Assembly (NCBI GenBank): GCA_014529385.2
Contig: CM043956.1
Span: 65,410,620 to 65,474,619, forward strand
Reading direction: 5' to 3'
Source of the DNA: Adiantum capillus-veneris
Lineage: Eukaryota > Streptophyta > Polypodiopsida > Polypodiales > Pteridaceae
DNA: 64,000 bases
Below, piece after piece: positions 10,401 through 21,079 of the stretch. Numbering within the stretch: position 1 is the first letter of the stretch; each line of letters opens with the position of its first letter. The notes under the pieces are model-generated. The model did no database searches, had not been told where the DNA came from, and saw nothing but the letters and a program-made list of their open reading frames with translations. A program made the position numbers and the translations under genes.

Positions 10401-12631
10401 GGGATGTAGTGTTTGTGGAAGATTCTGTTCAGCCCTTGCTGTCATGTACTAGAGACAGTAATGTAAGCTCACACGACATTTATGACACTTTGTTGCCTCT
10501 TTTCAGTGGTGGAAATACAAATGTAAGTTCCAATGAGGCAAATGTATAGCCTATGGGGGTTTTTGAAAATGTTTTAGATCAACCTATTATTGATGCAGAT
10601 GTACATGATGTACTTGATGAAGAAAGGGCTGAAAATGAGCAGGCTAGAGGTATGCCAAAATGGCTGGTGCACACTTTGCGTCACAGTAAATTGGATGCAC
10701 CTTTGTCTAGTCGTACTCGTTCAGGCTCTTGCCATGCATCTTATGCATCAGATTGTTATGCTTTGGCTGTGTCTAGCTTACATGATGTTGAGGAGCCTCT
10801 GGCTTTTGATGAAGCACAGAATTTAGAAAATTGGATGGCTGCCATGCAATCAGAATATGATGAACTTATAGAAAATGACACATGGACTTATGTGATTTGC
10901 CTCCTAGCAAAAAGGCCATTGGTACGAAGTGGGTTTACAAGTTGAAACGCAAGCCGGATGGTGAGATTGATCGCCATAAGGCTCGAATTGTTGCAAAGGG
11001 TTATGCACAGCAAAAAGGCATAGATTATGAAGAGATTTTGCTCCCACTTGTCGTATGACTACTATGTGTTTTCTATGTGCATTGGCAGCTCATTTTGGTT
11101 GGGATGTACATCAATCAGACATTGTTACTGCTTTCTTGAATGGTGACATATTTGAGGAAGTTTATGTAACGCAGCCTCGCGGTTTTGTCATAAAAGGACA
11201 AGAGGACAAAGTGTGCAAATGTAACAAGGCTTTGTATGGGTTGAAGAAATCTCCTCGTGCTTGGTATGAGAAAGCTGACACTCATTTGGTCAAACAAGGC
11301 TTTTGTAACAGTCCAACAGAAAGCACATTGTATGTAAAGCGTGAGGGTGATGTATTTCTCATCGTGGTTCTTTATGTTGATGATTTGCTGATCACTGGAC
11401 CAAATGAGAGACATATTGCTGAATTTAAGGCTGATTTGAATGTTACTTTCAAGATGAAAGATTTGTGGTTGTTGCATCATTACTTGGGTATACAGTTTAA
11501 GCAGTGTGATGGTGGTATTGCCTTGTGTCAGAAAAGTTACATAGAGACATTGCTATGTAAGTTTGGACTTGAGGATTGCAAACCTATTGCCACTCCCATG
11601 GAAACAGGTTTGAAGTTGAGTCTACATGACGCTGGCAATCCTTCTGATGTCACTCTTTACCAAACTGTTGTTGGCTGCCTCATTTATGTATGCAACACGA
11701 GGCCGGATATTTAGTTTGCAGTCTCACAGGTCACCAGATTTATGCATAGCCCAGGGTCTAAGCATTGGCAGGCTGTCAAGAGGATTTTCCGCTACCTTAG
11801 TGGCACTTTACATCTTGGCTTGTTTTATCCCAAGGGGGGATCATTGCCGCCAGACTTACATGCTTTTTCGGACTCATATTGGGCTGGTTGTTTTGACACG
11901 CGAGTGTCCACAAGTGGTTTTGGTTTCATGCTTGGCAGTTCATGTATATCAAGGTTGAGCAAGAAGCAACCTACTGTGGCCACTTCGAGTTGTGAGGCTG
12001 AGTACAGGGCAGTCTTCACAGCTACGGTTGAGTGTGTATGGCTCAGACGCCTTATGGCTGATTTGGGTGTTGGACAGGACACTGCCAACACTATCTACAC
12101 TGACAGTCAGAGCGCATTGGCAGTTGCGAGGAACCCAGTTTTTCATGCTCGCACAAAGCACATTGAGGTACATTACCACTATGTCAAGGAGAGGCTCTCA
12201 GCAGGAGAGATCAGCTTGGCTTATGTGCCAACACAGGACAACCTTGCAAATCTTTTCACAAAGGCATTGTCTCGTGAGAAGCTTGAAGCTTTCCGCAAAG
12301 CTTTGGGCTTACTCCCCTTTGTGGACTGATCCTGTCCTAAGGGCATGGCACTTCCCTTTACTCATGTGCCAGCTCTCATTCACCACATCACTCTAGGGGG
12401 GATTTGTTACCATATACATGTGGTAGTGATGTGTGTGAACACACTAGGACCGCCGGGGCATTTTTTCCCTCTTTAGGAGGTTTTTTCCCCCGTGCATTGT
12501 ATATACGCCCATCACTCTACGGCTATCTATCTTTCCATTGCACACTAAGTAACACACTCTCTATTGTGTGCCTTGAGCTTCCTTTGTCTTCTCCAAGCTG
12601 TGTGTGTTTCTCTGCAACCCTAATTCCAACA
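7460..12631 (+). mobile_element. Ty1/copia LTR retrotransposon fossil, copy A
   Basis: LTRs of 227 bp lie at 7,460-7,686 and 12,405-12,631; both start TGTTACC and end AACA. CAATT flanks both sides (7,455-7,459 and 12,632-12,636) as a 5-bp target duplication. A primer-binding site complementary to initiator Met tRNA (TGGTATCAGAGC, 7,689-7,700) and a purine tract before the 3' LTR are present. Domains in order are GAG (from 8,047), a CCHC knuckle (HCHYCKANDH, near 8,890), protease, integrase (core near 9,760-10,070), reverse transcriptase (YVDDLLI near 11,375) and RNase H (to 12,329). By eye the LTRs differ at about 4 sites, so it is fairly young. It is broken in a few places (roughly three to five). 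Confidence 0.97.
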
Positions 12632-13463
12632 CAATTCTTACAAATTCCCTATCTGATGGGAGAGGACCATCTGCAATCAGAAGGTCACCAACAGACCCAC
12701 CAAATCTTGATTGCGAGTTGTGCTTTTGTAAAATAACAAAACCAAGTGTGCTCAATTAGAACGTCCACTCGAAGATTGTTGTGCACCTATCTCATCGAGA
12801 CATGCACGTATCTTGCAATCAAAGGTGAATGTAACAGACACCGGAAAAGGTTCCGTTGTGCTTACAGTAGTAATAGCATCGATGTACAAGGAATACAGTG
12901 TTGACCCCCATTTGCTCTATTTTTGTGTCTGACAACTGGGCTGTCAATGTGAACAAAGTCACCGAGGTGGAGCTTGTCGACGTATAGCTCTATGTATAGA
13001 TCATTGATCACCACCATAATAGTGTCGGTGCATTCTTCATCAACCAAGTCGAGCTTCAAGTAACGGTTGTATTTCAATTGGTCAAGACCAACTTTGTAGG
13101 TCCCATATAGATTCAATATCTGGCGCTCAATACAGAATCGTGGGCTTGAGTTAGAGATATCAATGATCAAGAATTGTGGGAGAAGACTTTGAGGAAACAG
13201 AACAATGCTAAGATCAATAGGCTTCTTATCTAGTTGAGATGATTCACCCAATCCATACAAGTCAAATTCTTGGGTAGTAGACTCAAGATCCTCATTTCAT
13301 GGAACACCCCACAAGAATTATTTCCAAGATTACACCAAAGGTAATTTTGTGTACGTGTAGTTGGGAGATGATGAAGCTTGTGAAATTACTGACAAAGGTA
13401 CATTTTTTGTTAAAATTGAAATGGAAATAAGTGGATGCTTAAAGATGTTGGGTATGTTCCCTC
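12561..13463 (-). pseudogene. RPA-like gene of the Helentron, OB-fold part
   Basis: Between the two copia elements the minus strand encodes EFDLYGLGESSQLDKKPIDL, QILNLYGTYKVGL, then NRYLKLDLVDEECTDTIMVV and LYVDKLHLGDFVHIDSP (13,260-12,930). The pattern of beta strands with a closing GDFVHI resembles an RPA-type OB fold. A piece reading RFGGSVGDLLIADGPLPSDR lies next to the copia target site at about 12,640-12,720. To the right, FKHPLISISILTKNVPLSV runs up to the copia B junction and continues across it at 18,568-18,599, where an acceptor-like ctgtag precedes it. The gene is therefore one split, intron-containing unit. Function would be coating single-stranded DNA during rolling-circle transposition. 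Stops and frame changes show it is dead. Confidence 0.5.
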
Positions 13464-16400
13464 TGTTACCATATACATGTGGTAGTGATGTGTGTGAACA
13501 CACTAGGACCGCCGGGGCATTTTTTCCCACTTTAGGAGGTTTTTTCCCCCATGCATTGTATATACGCCTATAACTCCAGGGCTATCTATCTTTCCATTGC
13601 ACACTAAGTAACACACTCTCTATTGTGTGCCTTGAGCTTCCTTCGTCTTCTCCAAGCTGTGTGTCTTTCTCTGCAACCCTAATTCGAACAATTGGTATCA
13701 GAGCAGGTCACGTCCTCTCGGGCTTAGTCGCCAGCTGCTCCAGCACACGCCTACTCACTTTCTCCGATTTTAGTGAGCTTTGGCCATCATTCGATTTGGG
13801 CTCATTTCGGCCTCCGTTTCCGCTACAGGCAGTATTGCACAGGCGATTTCGTCATTTTGTGTAGAATTTCTGTCAGTGCCGTTTTCTGCATAACAGGTGC
13901 CTTATAGTCTTCTACGGTTTGTGCTATATAGCACAGGTTGTTCCCGCTCCGTTTCTCCTATTTTCAGGCAGTTTTCACATCAGGTGCAGCATTTACCATG
14001 GTTGACAACAACAACACAGATGTGTTCAAGATGTTTGTTGTTGAGGACAAGTTGGATGGGGACAACTACCCTATGTGGGCTTATATGATGAAACATGTTC
14101 TTGTGTCAAAGGGTGTCTGGAACATTGTGCAGAGCATTGATGTACGCGATGTTGAGGATGTTGCAGGTCATGCTGCAAGGATTGCAGCTGTTAGAGTTGT
14201 TTTGCCTACGGAGGAACAAGCTCGTTGGGATGTTAAGGATGCGTAGGCTCATGCATTGATTGTGTTGTGTGTGAAGCGCACCATTGTACCTCACATCCGT
14301 TCAGCGAAATCTGCAAAATAGGCTTGGGATATTCTAGCATGTCTTTATGCAAGCCGCAATGAGGCTAAAATTGCTTTTCTGCATAAATAGCTGTAGTCGA
14401 AGATTATGCATCAGGAAGATGACATGGACACTTTCCTTGCTAGTATCAAGGATATCAATGAGCAACTTATTTCTGCAGGTGAATTCATTTCAGACAGTTC
14501 CCTTGTGCAGACTGTTCTTGATGCCTTACCAAATTCTTACCAGACTTTTGCTAGTACTTGGAGACTGATGACCCAAAGAAATCCTGAAGTTGTCAAGTTT
14601 GATGCATTATGCACATTGCTGTTGCAAGAGTCACTTTCTAGAAAAAACAGGACTAGGCAACGTGAAGTTGAATAGGCTTTTATTGCTTCGCAAAGAAAGG
14701 GTGGTAACAGTAATGCAACCACTTCTTATGGTTCTGCTGGGAGTGGCAAAAATTATGTTCCTAATTCGTCTACTGGCAGCAATTCGTGTGGAAATTCTGG
14801 TGATAAGGACAAAAAGAAGATGCGTTGCCATTATTGTAAAGCCAATGATCACTTGATCAAGTCGTGTCCTAAGTTGAAGGCCAAAGAGGCTAAGAAGAAA
14901 GAGGGTGGTTCCACTAAAAATGCTGGTTCCACTACAAATGCAGCCATTGTTGAGTCTTTTGTGAAAGGAGACTGTGGTGCTGATGTTGATGCGGAATGGG
15001 CTTTGAGCGCAGAGTGCACTTGCAATCCTGCTATCCATGATGCATGCTTGTCAGTTGCTGCATATTCACATGTGTGGTATTTCGACAGTGGTGCTACAAA
15101 GCACATTACCTCACATCGTGAATTGTTTACCTCTCTCGAGTCTGTCCCTCATGGGAATTCACTCACTTGTGTCAACAACGCCTCTTATCCAGTTCAGGGA
15201 GTTGGAAAGATTGTGCTCACTGTTGCTAATGGCAGTTCCTTCACACTTGTTGATGCACTTTATGTACTTGGGATCAAGAAGAATCTCTTGTCTGTATCCG
15301 CACTTGCTAGTAGACTTGGACTTGTAGTCAAATTTGTGGATGACAGATGTACAGTTCATGATCTCAATTTTGGTGATGAAATTGTTACATCTGGTCTTTT
15401 GTGCCGTGGGCTGTATAAGCTCACTTTGTATGACAAGTGTGGACAAAATTTTGCAAATGTTGTTGCAGATTCAAGGGCTATTTCAGATGCAAAACTTTGG
15501 CATGCACTTTTGGGTCGTCTGAATTTTGCCAGTTTGCTGCGTTTGCAGAAATTTGATATGGTTGCTTCTTTGCCGCCTCTTGAAGCACCTGTCAAACATG
15601 TTTGTGAAGGCTGTATTTTGGGTAAGATGCAGCGTTCTAAGTTTCCAAAGGATGGTTCAGTTCGGTCCACATGCAGGTTGCAGCTTGTGCATAGTGATGT
15701 TTGTGGGCCCATGCAAACTCCTTCCTTGGGCAATTACCTGTACTTCGTGACTTTCATTGATGATTACTCCAGGCATGCATGGGTATTTCCGCTTAAATCG
15801 AAGTCCGAAGTTTTTATGTGCTTCAAACAATTTCTGGCTATGGCTGAAAATGTCTCGAAATGTACTATGGGCACCCTCCGTTCCGATCGAGGGGGGGAGT
15901 ATATGTCTCATGAATTTAATGCATTTCTGGCTAGTCGTGGGATAAAACACCAATGTACAGTGCCTTATACGCCTCAGCAAAATGGTGTTGCTGAGAGGAA
16001 AAATAGGTCACTAACGGAAATGGCACCATGTATGGTCAAAAGTCAAGCTTTACCGCATTCTTTTTGGCTTGACGCCATCATGTGTGTCACTTATGTACTA
16101 AATATGTGTCCTCTGAAAGCTTTGCAGTCTATTACTCCATATGAAGCATGGCATGATAGAAAGCCTTCTATTGAGCACATGCGTGTTTTTGGCTATTTGG
16201 CATATGCTTTGGTGCCACAAGTGCAACGCAGAAAATTGGATGATAAGGCTGTCAAATGTATTTTTGTTGGTTATAGTGCTGAAAGCAAAGGTTACAGGTT
16301 GTATCATCCACAAACAAAACGTATTTTGGTTTCTCGGGATGTAGTGTTTGTGGAAGATTCTGTTCAGCCCTTGCTGTCATGTACTAGAGATAGTAATGTA

Positions 16401-18567
16401 AGCTCACACGACATTTATGACACTTTGTTGCCTCTTTTCAGTGGTGGAAATACAAATGTAAGTTCCAATGAGGCAAATGTATAGCCTATGTGGGTTTTTG
16501 AAAATATTTTAGATCAACCTATTATTGATGCAGATGTACATGATGTACTTGATGAGGAAAGGGCTGAAAATGAGCAGGCTAGAGGTATGCCAAAATTGCT
16601 GGTGCACACTTTGCGTGACAGTAAATTGGATGCACCTTTGTCTAGTCGTACTCGTTCAGGCTCTTGCCATGCATCTTATGCATCAGATTGTTATGCTTTG
16701 GATGTGTCTAGCTTACATGATGTTGAGGAGCCTCTGTCTTTTGATGAAGCACAGAATTCAGAAAATTGGATGGCTGCCATGCAATCAGAATATGATGAAC
16801 TTATAGAAAATGACACATGGACTTTATGTGATTTGCCTCCTGGCAAAAAGGCCATTGGTACGAAGTGGGTTTACAAGTTGAAACGCAAGCCGGATGGTGA
16901 GATTGATCGCCATAAGGCTCGAATTGTTGCAAAGGGTTATGCACAGCAAAAAGGCATAGATTATGAAGAGAATTTTGCTCCCACTTGTCGTATGACTACT
17001 ATGTATTTTCTATGTGAATTGGCAGCTCATTTTTGTTGGGATGTACATCAATCAGACATTGTTACTGCTTTCTTGAATGGTGACATATTTGAGGAAGTTT
17101 ATGTAACGCAGCCTCGCGGTTTTGTCATAAAAGGACAAGAGGACAAAGTGTGCAAATGTAACAAGGCTTTGTATGGGTTGAAGAAATCTCCTCGTGCTTG
17201 GTATGAGAAAGCTGACACTCATTTGGTCAAACAAGGCTTTTGTAACAGCCCAACAGAAAGCACATTGTATGTAAAGCGTGAGGGTGATGTATTTCTCATC
17301 GTGGTTCTTTATGTTGATGATTTGCTGATCACTGGACCAAATGAGAGACATATTGCTGAATTTAAGGCTGATTTGAATGCTACTTTCAAGATGAAAGATT
17401 TGTGGTTGTTGCATCATTACTTGGGTATACAGTTTAAGCAGTGTGATGGTGGTATTGCCTTGTGTCAGAAAAGTTACATAGAGACATTGCTATGTAAGTT
17501 TGGACTTGAGGATTGCAAACCTATTGCCACTCCCATGGAAACAGGTTTGAAGTTGAGTCTACATGATGCTGGCGATCCTGCTGATGTCACTCTTTACCAA
17601 ACTGTTGTTGGCTGCCTCATTTATGCATGCAACACGAGGCCGGATATTTAGTTTGCAGTCTCACAGGTCACCAGATTTATGCATAGCCCAGGGTCTAAGC
17701 ATTGGCAGGCTCTCAAGAGGATTTTTCTCTACGTTAGTGGCACTTTACATCTTGGCTTGTTTTATCCCAAGGGGGGATCATTGCCGCCAGACTTACATGC
17801 TTTTTCGGACTCATATTGGGCTGGTTGTTTTGACACGCGAGTGTCCACAAGTGGTTTTGGTTTCATGCTTGGCAGTTCATGTATATCAAGGTTGATCAAG
17901 AAGCACCTACTGTGGCCACTTCGAGTTCTGAGGCTGAGTACAGGGCAGTCTTCATAGCTACGGTTGAGTGTGTATGGCTCAGACGCCTTATGGCTGATTT
18001 GGGTGTTGGACAGGACACTGCCAACACTATCTACACTGACAGTCAGAGCGCATTGGCAGCTACGAGGAACCCAGTTTTTCATGCTCGCACAAAGCACATT
18101 GAGTTCCATTAGCACTATGTCAAGGAGAGGCTCTCAGCAGGAGAGATCAGCTTGGCTTATGTGCCAACACAGTACAACCTTGCAGATCTTTTCACAAAGG
18201 CATTGTCTCGTGAGAAGCTTGAATCTTTCCGCAAAGCTTTGCGCTTACTCCCCTTTGTGGACTGATTTTGTCCTTAGGGCATGGCACTTCCCTTTACTCA
18301 TGTGCCAGCTCTTGTTCACCGCATCACTCCAGGGGGGATTTGTTACCATATACACGTGGTAGTGATGTGTGTGAACAGACTAGGACCAACGGGGCATTTT
18401 TTCCCTCTTTAGGAGGTTTTTTCCCCCGTGCATTGTATATACGCCCATCACTCTACGGCTATCTATCTTTCCATTGCACACTAAGTAACACACTCTCTAT
18501 TGTGCGCCTTGAGCTTCCTTCGTCTTCTCCAAGCTGTGTGTGTTTCTCTGCAACCCTAATTCCAACA
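13464..18567 (+). mobile_element. Ty1/copia LTR retrotransposon fossil, copy B (same family as copy A)
   Basis: LTRs of 227 bp lie at 13,464-13,690 and 18,341-18,567, with a CCCTC target duplication on both sides (13,459-13,463 and 18,568-18,572). The primer-binding site is at 13,693-13,704. Domain order and sequence match copy A: GAG from 13,998, CCHC knuckle near 14,825, protease (WYFDSGATKHIT near 15,080), integrase, reverse transcriptase (YVDDLLI near 17,315) and RNase H (to about 18,267). By eye the LTRs differ at about 13 sites, so this insertion looks older than copy A. Some internal stretches are nevertheless identical to copy A over more than 200 bases. It is broken in roughly six to ten places. 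Confidence 0.97.
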
Positions 18568-18617
18568 CCCTCTCTTCATAAAAACTTCATCTCTACAGGT
18601 CATTGGATGATCAAGGC

Positions 18618-19046
18618 CATTAGGAAAAATTTGGACTCTCAAAGGGGCCCTATAAGGAGGTTTGACTTTGCCTCTCTTGTCCATAGTGGAAAATCCGATG
18701 AAGTACATAAAAACTTTCTCAAAACCCTATCAACTAGCATATCATTAGAAAGATCTTAGAAAGACCTTAACAAATTTGGAGTTGATTTGTAGAAGTTATT
18801 GCCTCCCCACTGGAGCTGAAATGTGAGGAGTTGTCACATCAAAAAAGGGAGTCTTCTAGAATATAAGAAATCTGATGGCATGCTATATATCGATGGATAG
18901 ATCTCGATGAGTACATTCTAAAATCAAAAGTTTTGACAAGGTTTGATTTCATGTGTAAAAGTTTTACCATGCGCCCATTTTGGACAAGACAGAGAAGTTC
19001 AAAGTCCTTATAGGGCCCATTTGAGACTCCAAAATTTCCCTAATAC
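18618..19046. repeat. foldback inverted repeat, arms about 65 bp or longer
   Basis: 18,618-18,682 (ending in ...cctataaggaggtttgac...ttgtcc) is the reverse complement of about 18,978-19,046 (...ccttatagggcccatttgagactcc...) with scattered mismatches. Weaker matching may continue inward and make a hairpin of over 400 bp. No coding potential is visible in it. It resembles a MITE or foldback element, or an inverted duplication. It lies next to the right junction of copia B and immediately before an older copia relic, so its edges may have been trimmed. Confidence 0.75.
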
Positions 19047-21075
19047 ATAGTGTTGCATTTAAAAGAAAATGATGGAAGGTCTCAAAAGGAATTATTTTTT
19101 GTTACAAAGGGAGACAAGGTGGGCACACTTTACTTCTGTACATTTAGCACACAATCTTCCATTTGTGCAACATCCATAGAAGTTGATAGTGTGCTATCCA
19201 ACTATCAGCTTGGGTACATGAGTTCCAAAGGAAAGTAAATCATCTAAGCCAATAAATTTCTACTAGGTTTGAAGAAAGTAGACTTGGAGTTTTGTGAGGA
19301 CTATGTTTTGAAAATCAAAGCAGAGTAAAATTACTTAAGATACGAAATGAAAGGAAAAACAAAAAACTTGAATTGGTTCATTTTGATGTACGAGGTCCTG
19401 CTAGTATGCCCTCCCTTGGTGGATCATTGTATTATGTGAAATTTTTAGATTTTGGGACTAGGAAGACGTGGTTTATATGATGAGAAAAAATACACCAATG
19501 TATTATATATTTTAAAGGTAGAAATCCTTTGGGAAAAATAAAGAAGCTACTAAGCTCAAATGCCTTGGATACGACAATGGAGGACAGTATTGTAGCAAAT
19601 CAATTGAAATATTTTGTGCTATAAGACAACACCAAGATACCTTAACAACATGGAATTTCATAAAGGATGGTCACAAGAATCATGGAGTGTACAAGAAGCA
19701 TGAGGCTACATGCAATTTTGTTACTTGAGATCTGGGCAAAAGTAATAAGTGCAACTTGATAAACCAATCATCGTCACTAGAATTGGACAGAGGAATAAAG
19801 AATGCATGTAATGAGTACATGGAGCTTAAGGATAATGAAGAATCAAAGAGTGCAAGTGATGAAAAATTTCAATAATGCCAACAAGATGAGGAAACTCAAC
19901 CTCTAATCATGCCTTCTTTCAACCATCTCTTAGTCACAAAGTCTTGAGAGCTAGAGTCATATGAAGAAGCTATACAACATGCATCTAAAGAGTTATGGAC
20001 AAAGAGCATGCAAGGGGATATGGACTCATAAAATGAGACCTAGGCATTGGTTGAACTTCCTAAAGGGATACATGAAATTCATAACAAATGGGTGTACAAG
20101 ATGAAGGAGGAAAAAGACAACAAAAAGATATACAAATCTAGGTTTGTAGTAGTAAAGGGGGTTTCTCATTAGAAGGGTGTTGATTTTAATGAAATACTAG
20201 ATTATGTTGTCAAATTAAATTTTAGGAGACTTGTTTCAAGCCTTGCGGTTGCTCAAGACTTTGATCTTGAACAAATGGATATAAATACAGCATACCCTGA
20301 AGGAAAGTTGGAGGAGGAAATTTACATGCTTCAACCAAAGGGGTATGAATAAAAGGGTAGGGAGAAGATAATATGCATGTTGAGAAAGATATTTCATGGT
20401 TTAAAGCAAGGATCAAGGTAGTGGTACCTAAAATTTTATTAATGAATGCTAGATTATGGACTCAAATTATGCAACTCAAACCACTATATCCACACAAAGA
20501 ATTGGGGGGACGCAAAATATACATTCTAATGTTGCATGTTGATGACATGCAAATTGCAGAAGTGTTAACATGTTGCATATAAGAACGCTAAAAGGAGAGT
20601 TGTCTAAATTGTTTTTAATGAAAGATTTAAGCGGTTCAAAACAAATACTTGGTATGAAAATATCAAGGGACGGGTTAAAAAAAACATTAGCACTGTCACC
20701 AACAAGGTAGTAGAAAGGTTTGCGATGAAAATTACCAATTTCAACACCTTTGGTTAGTCACTTTATAATAAACAAGGACATGTGTCCATATGCGCGCAAC
20801 AGTAGGTTCTTTAATGTATGCTATTGTTTAGACAAGGCCAAATATTGCATATGGACAATGATTTGTGAGTAGGTTCATGGGATAATCCACACAAAGGACA
20901 TTGGAAAGTTGTAAAATGGATTCTTAGGTATCTGTTAAGGACAACCACAAATGCTTTATTTTTTGGACGTTGTGATATTTTTTTGCAGGGGTTTGCGGAT
21001 GTAGATATGGCAGGTGACAAAGATACTCATAGAGGCACTACAAGCTATGTATTCACCATTGAAGGCACATCATTA
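19047..21075 (+). mobile_element. Old Ty1/copia internal relic
   Basis: Disconnected copia pieces appear in the right order on the plus strand. A GAG-pre-integrase-like block (FVTKGDKVGTLYFCT, about 19,090-19,140) comes first. An integrase-like GPASMPSLGGS follows near 19,400. Reverse transcriptase pieces include EEEIYMLQPKGYE (about 20,310) and LHVDDMQIAE (about 20,535). An RNase H-like stretch ends near 21,075. I found no LTRs. It is heavily broken (well over ten breaks) and belongs to a different, older family than copies A and B. Confidence 0.8.
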
Positions 21076-21079
21076 AGCT

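Larger units (their letters stand above)
350..18600 (-). mobile_element. Decayed Helentron/Helitron2-type rolling-circle transposon
   Basis: The minus strand encodes, in order, an N-terminal Helitron-type region with a cysteine cluster, a HUH-type Rep nuclease, a PIF1-like helicase and an EEP (AP-like) endonuclease. An RPA-like ssDNA-binding gene lies further right. Rep-helicase plus a C-terminal endonuclease defines the Helentron branch. The left edge is placed at about 350, where the flanking tandem repeat breaks off. The right edge is not resolved: RPA-like coding sequence continues to at least 18,600, past two nested copia insertions. The coding region has many stops and frame changes and degraded catalytic motifs, so it is inactive. 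About 10.3 kb of the interval is nested copia sequence. I saw no clear terminal hairpin. Confidence 0.75.

Noticed and set aside
18268-18759. 163-codon plus-strand frame across the copia B 3' LTR
   Set aside because: It runs from copia sequence through the LTR into the flank; similar LTR frames recur in the other three LTRs.
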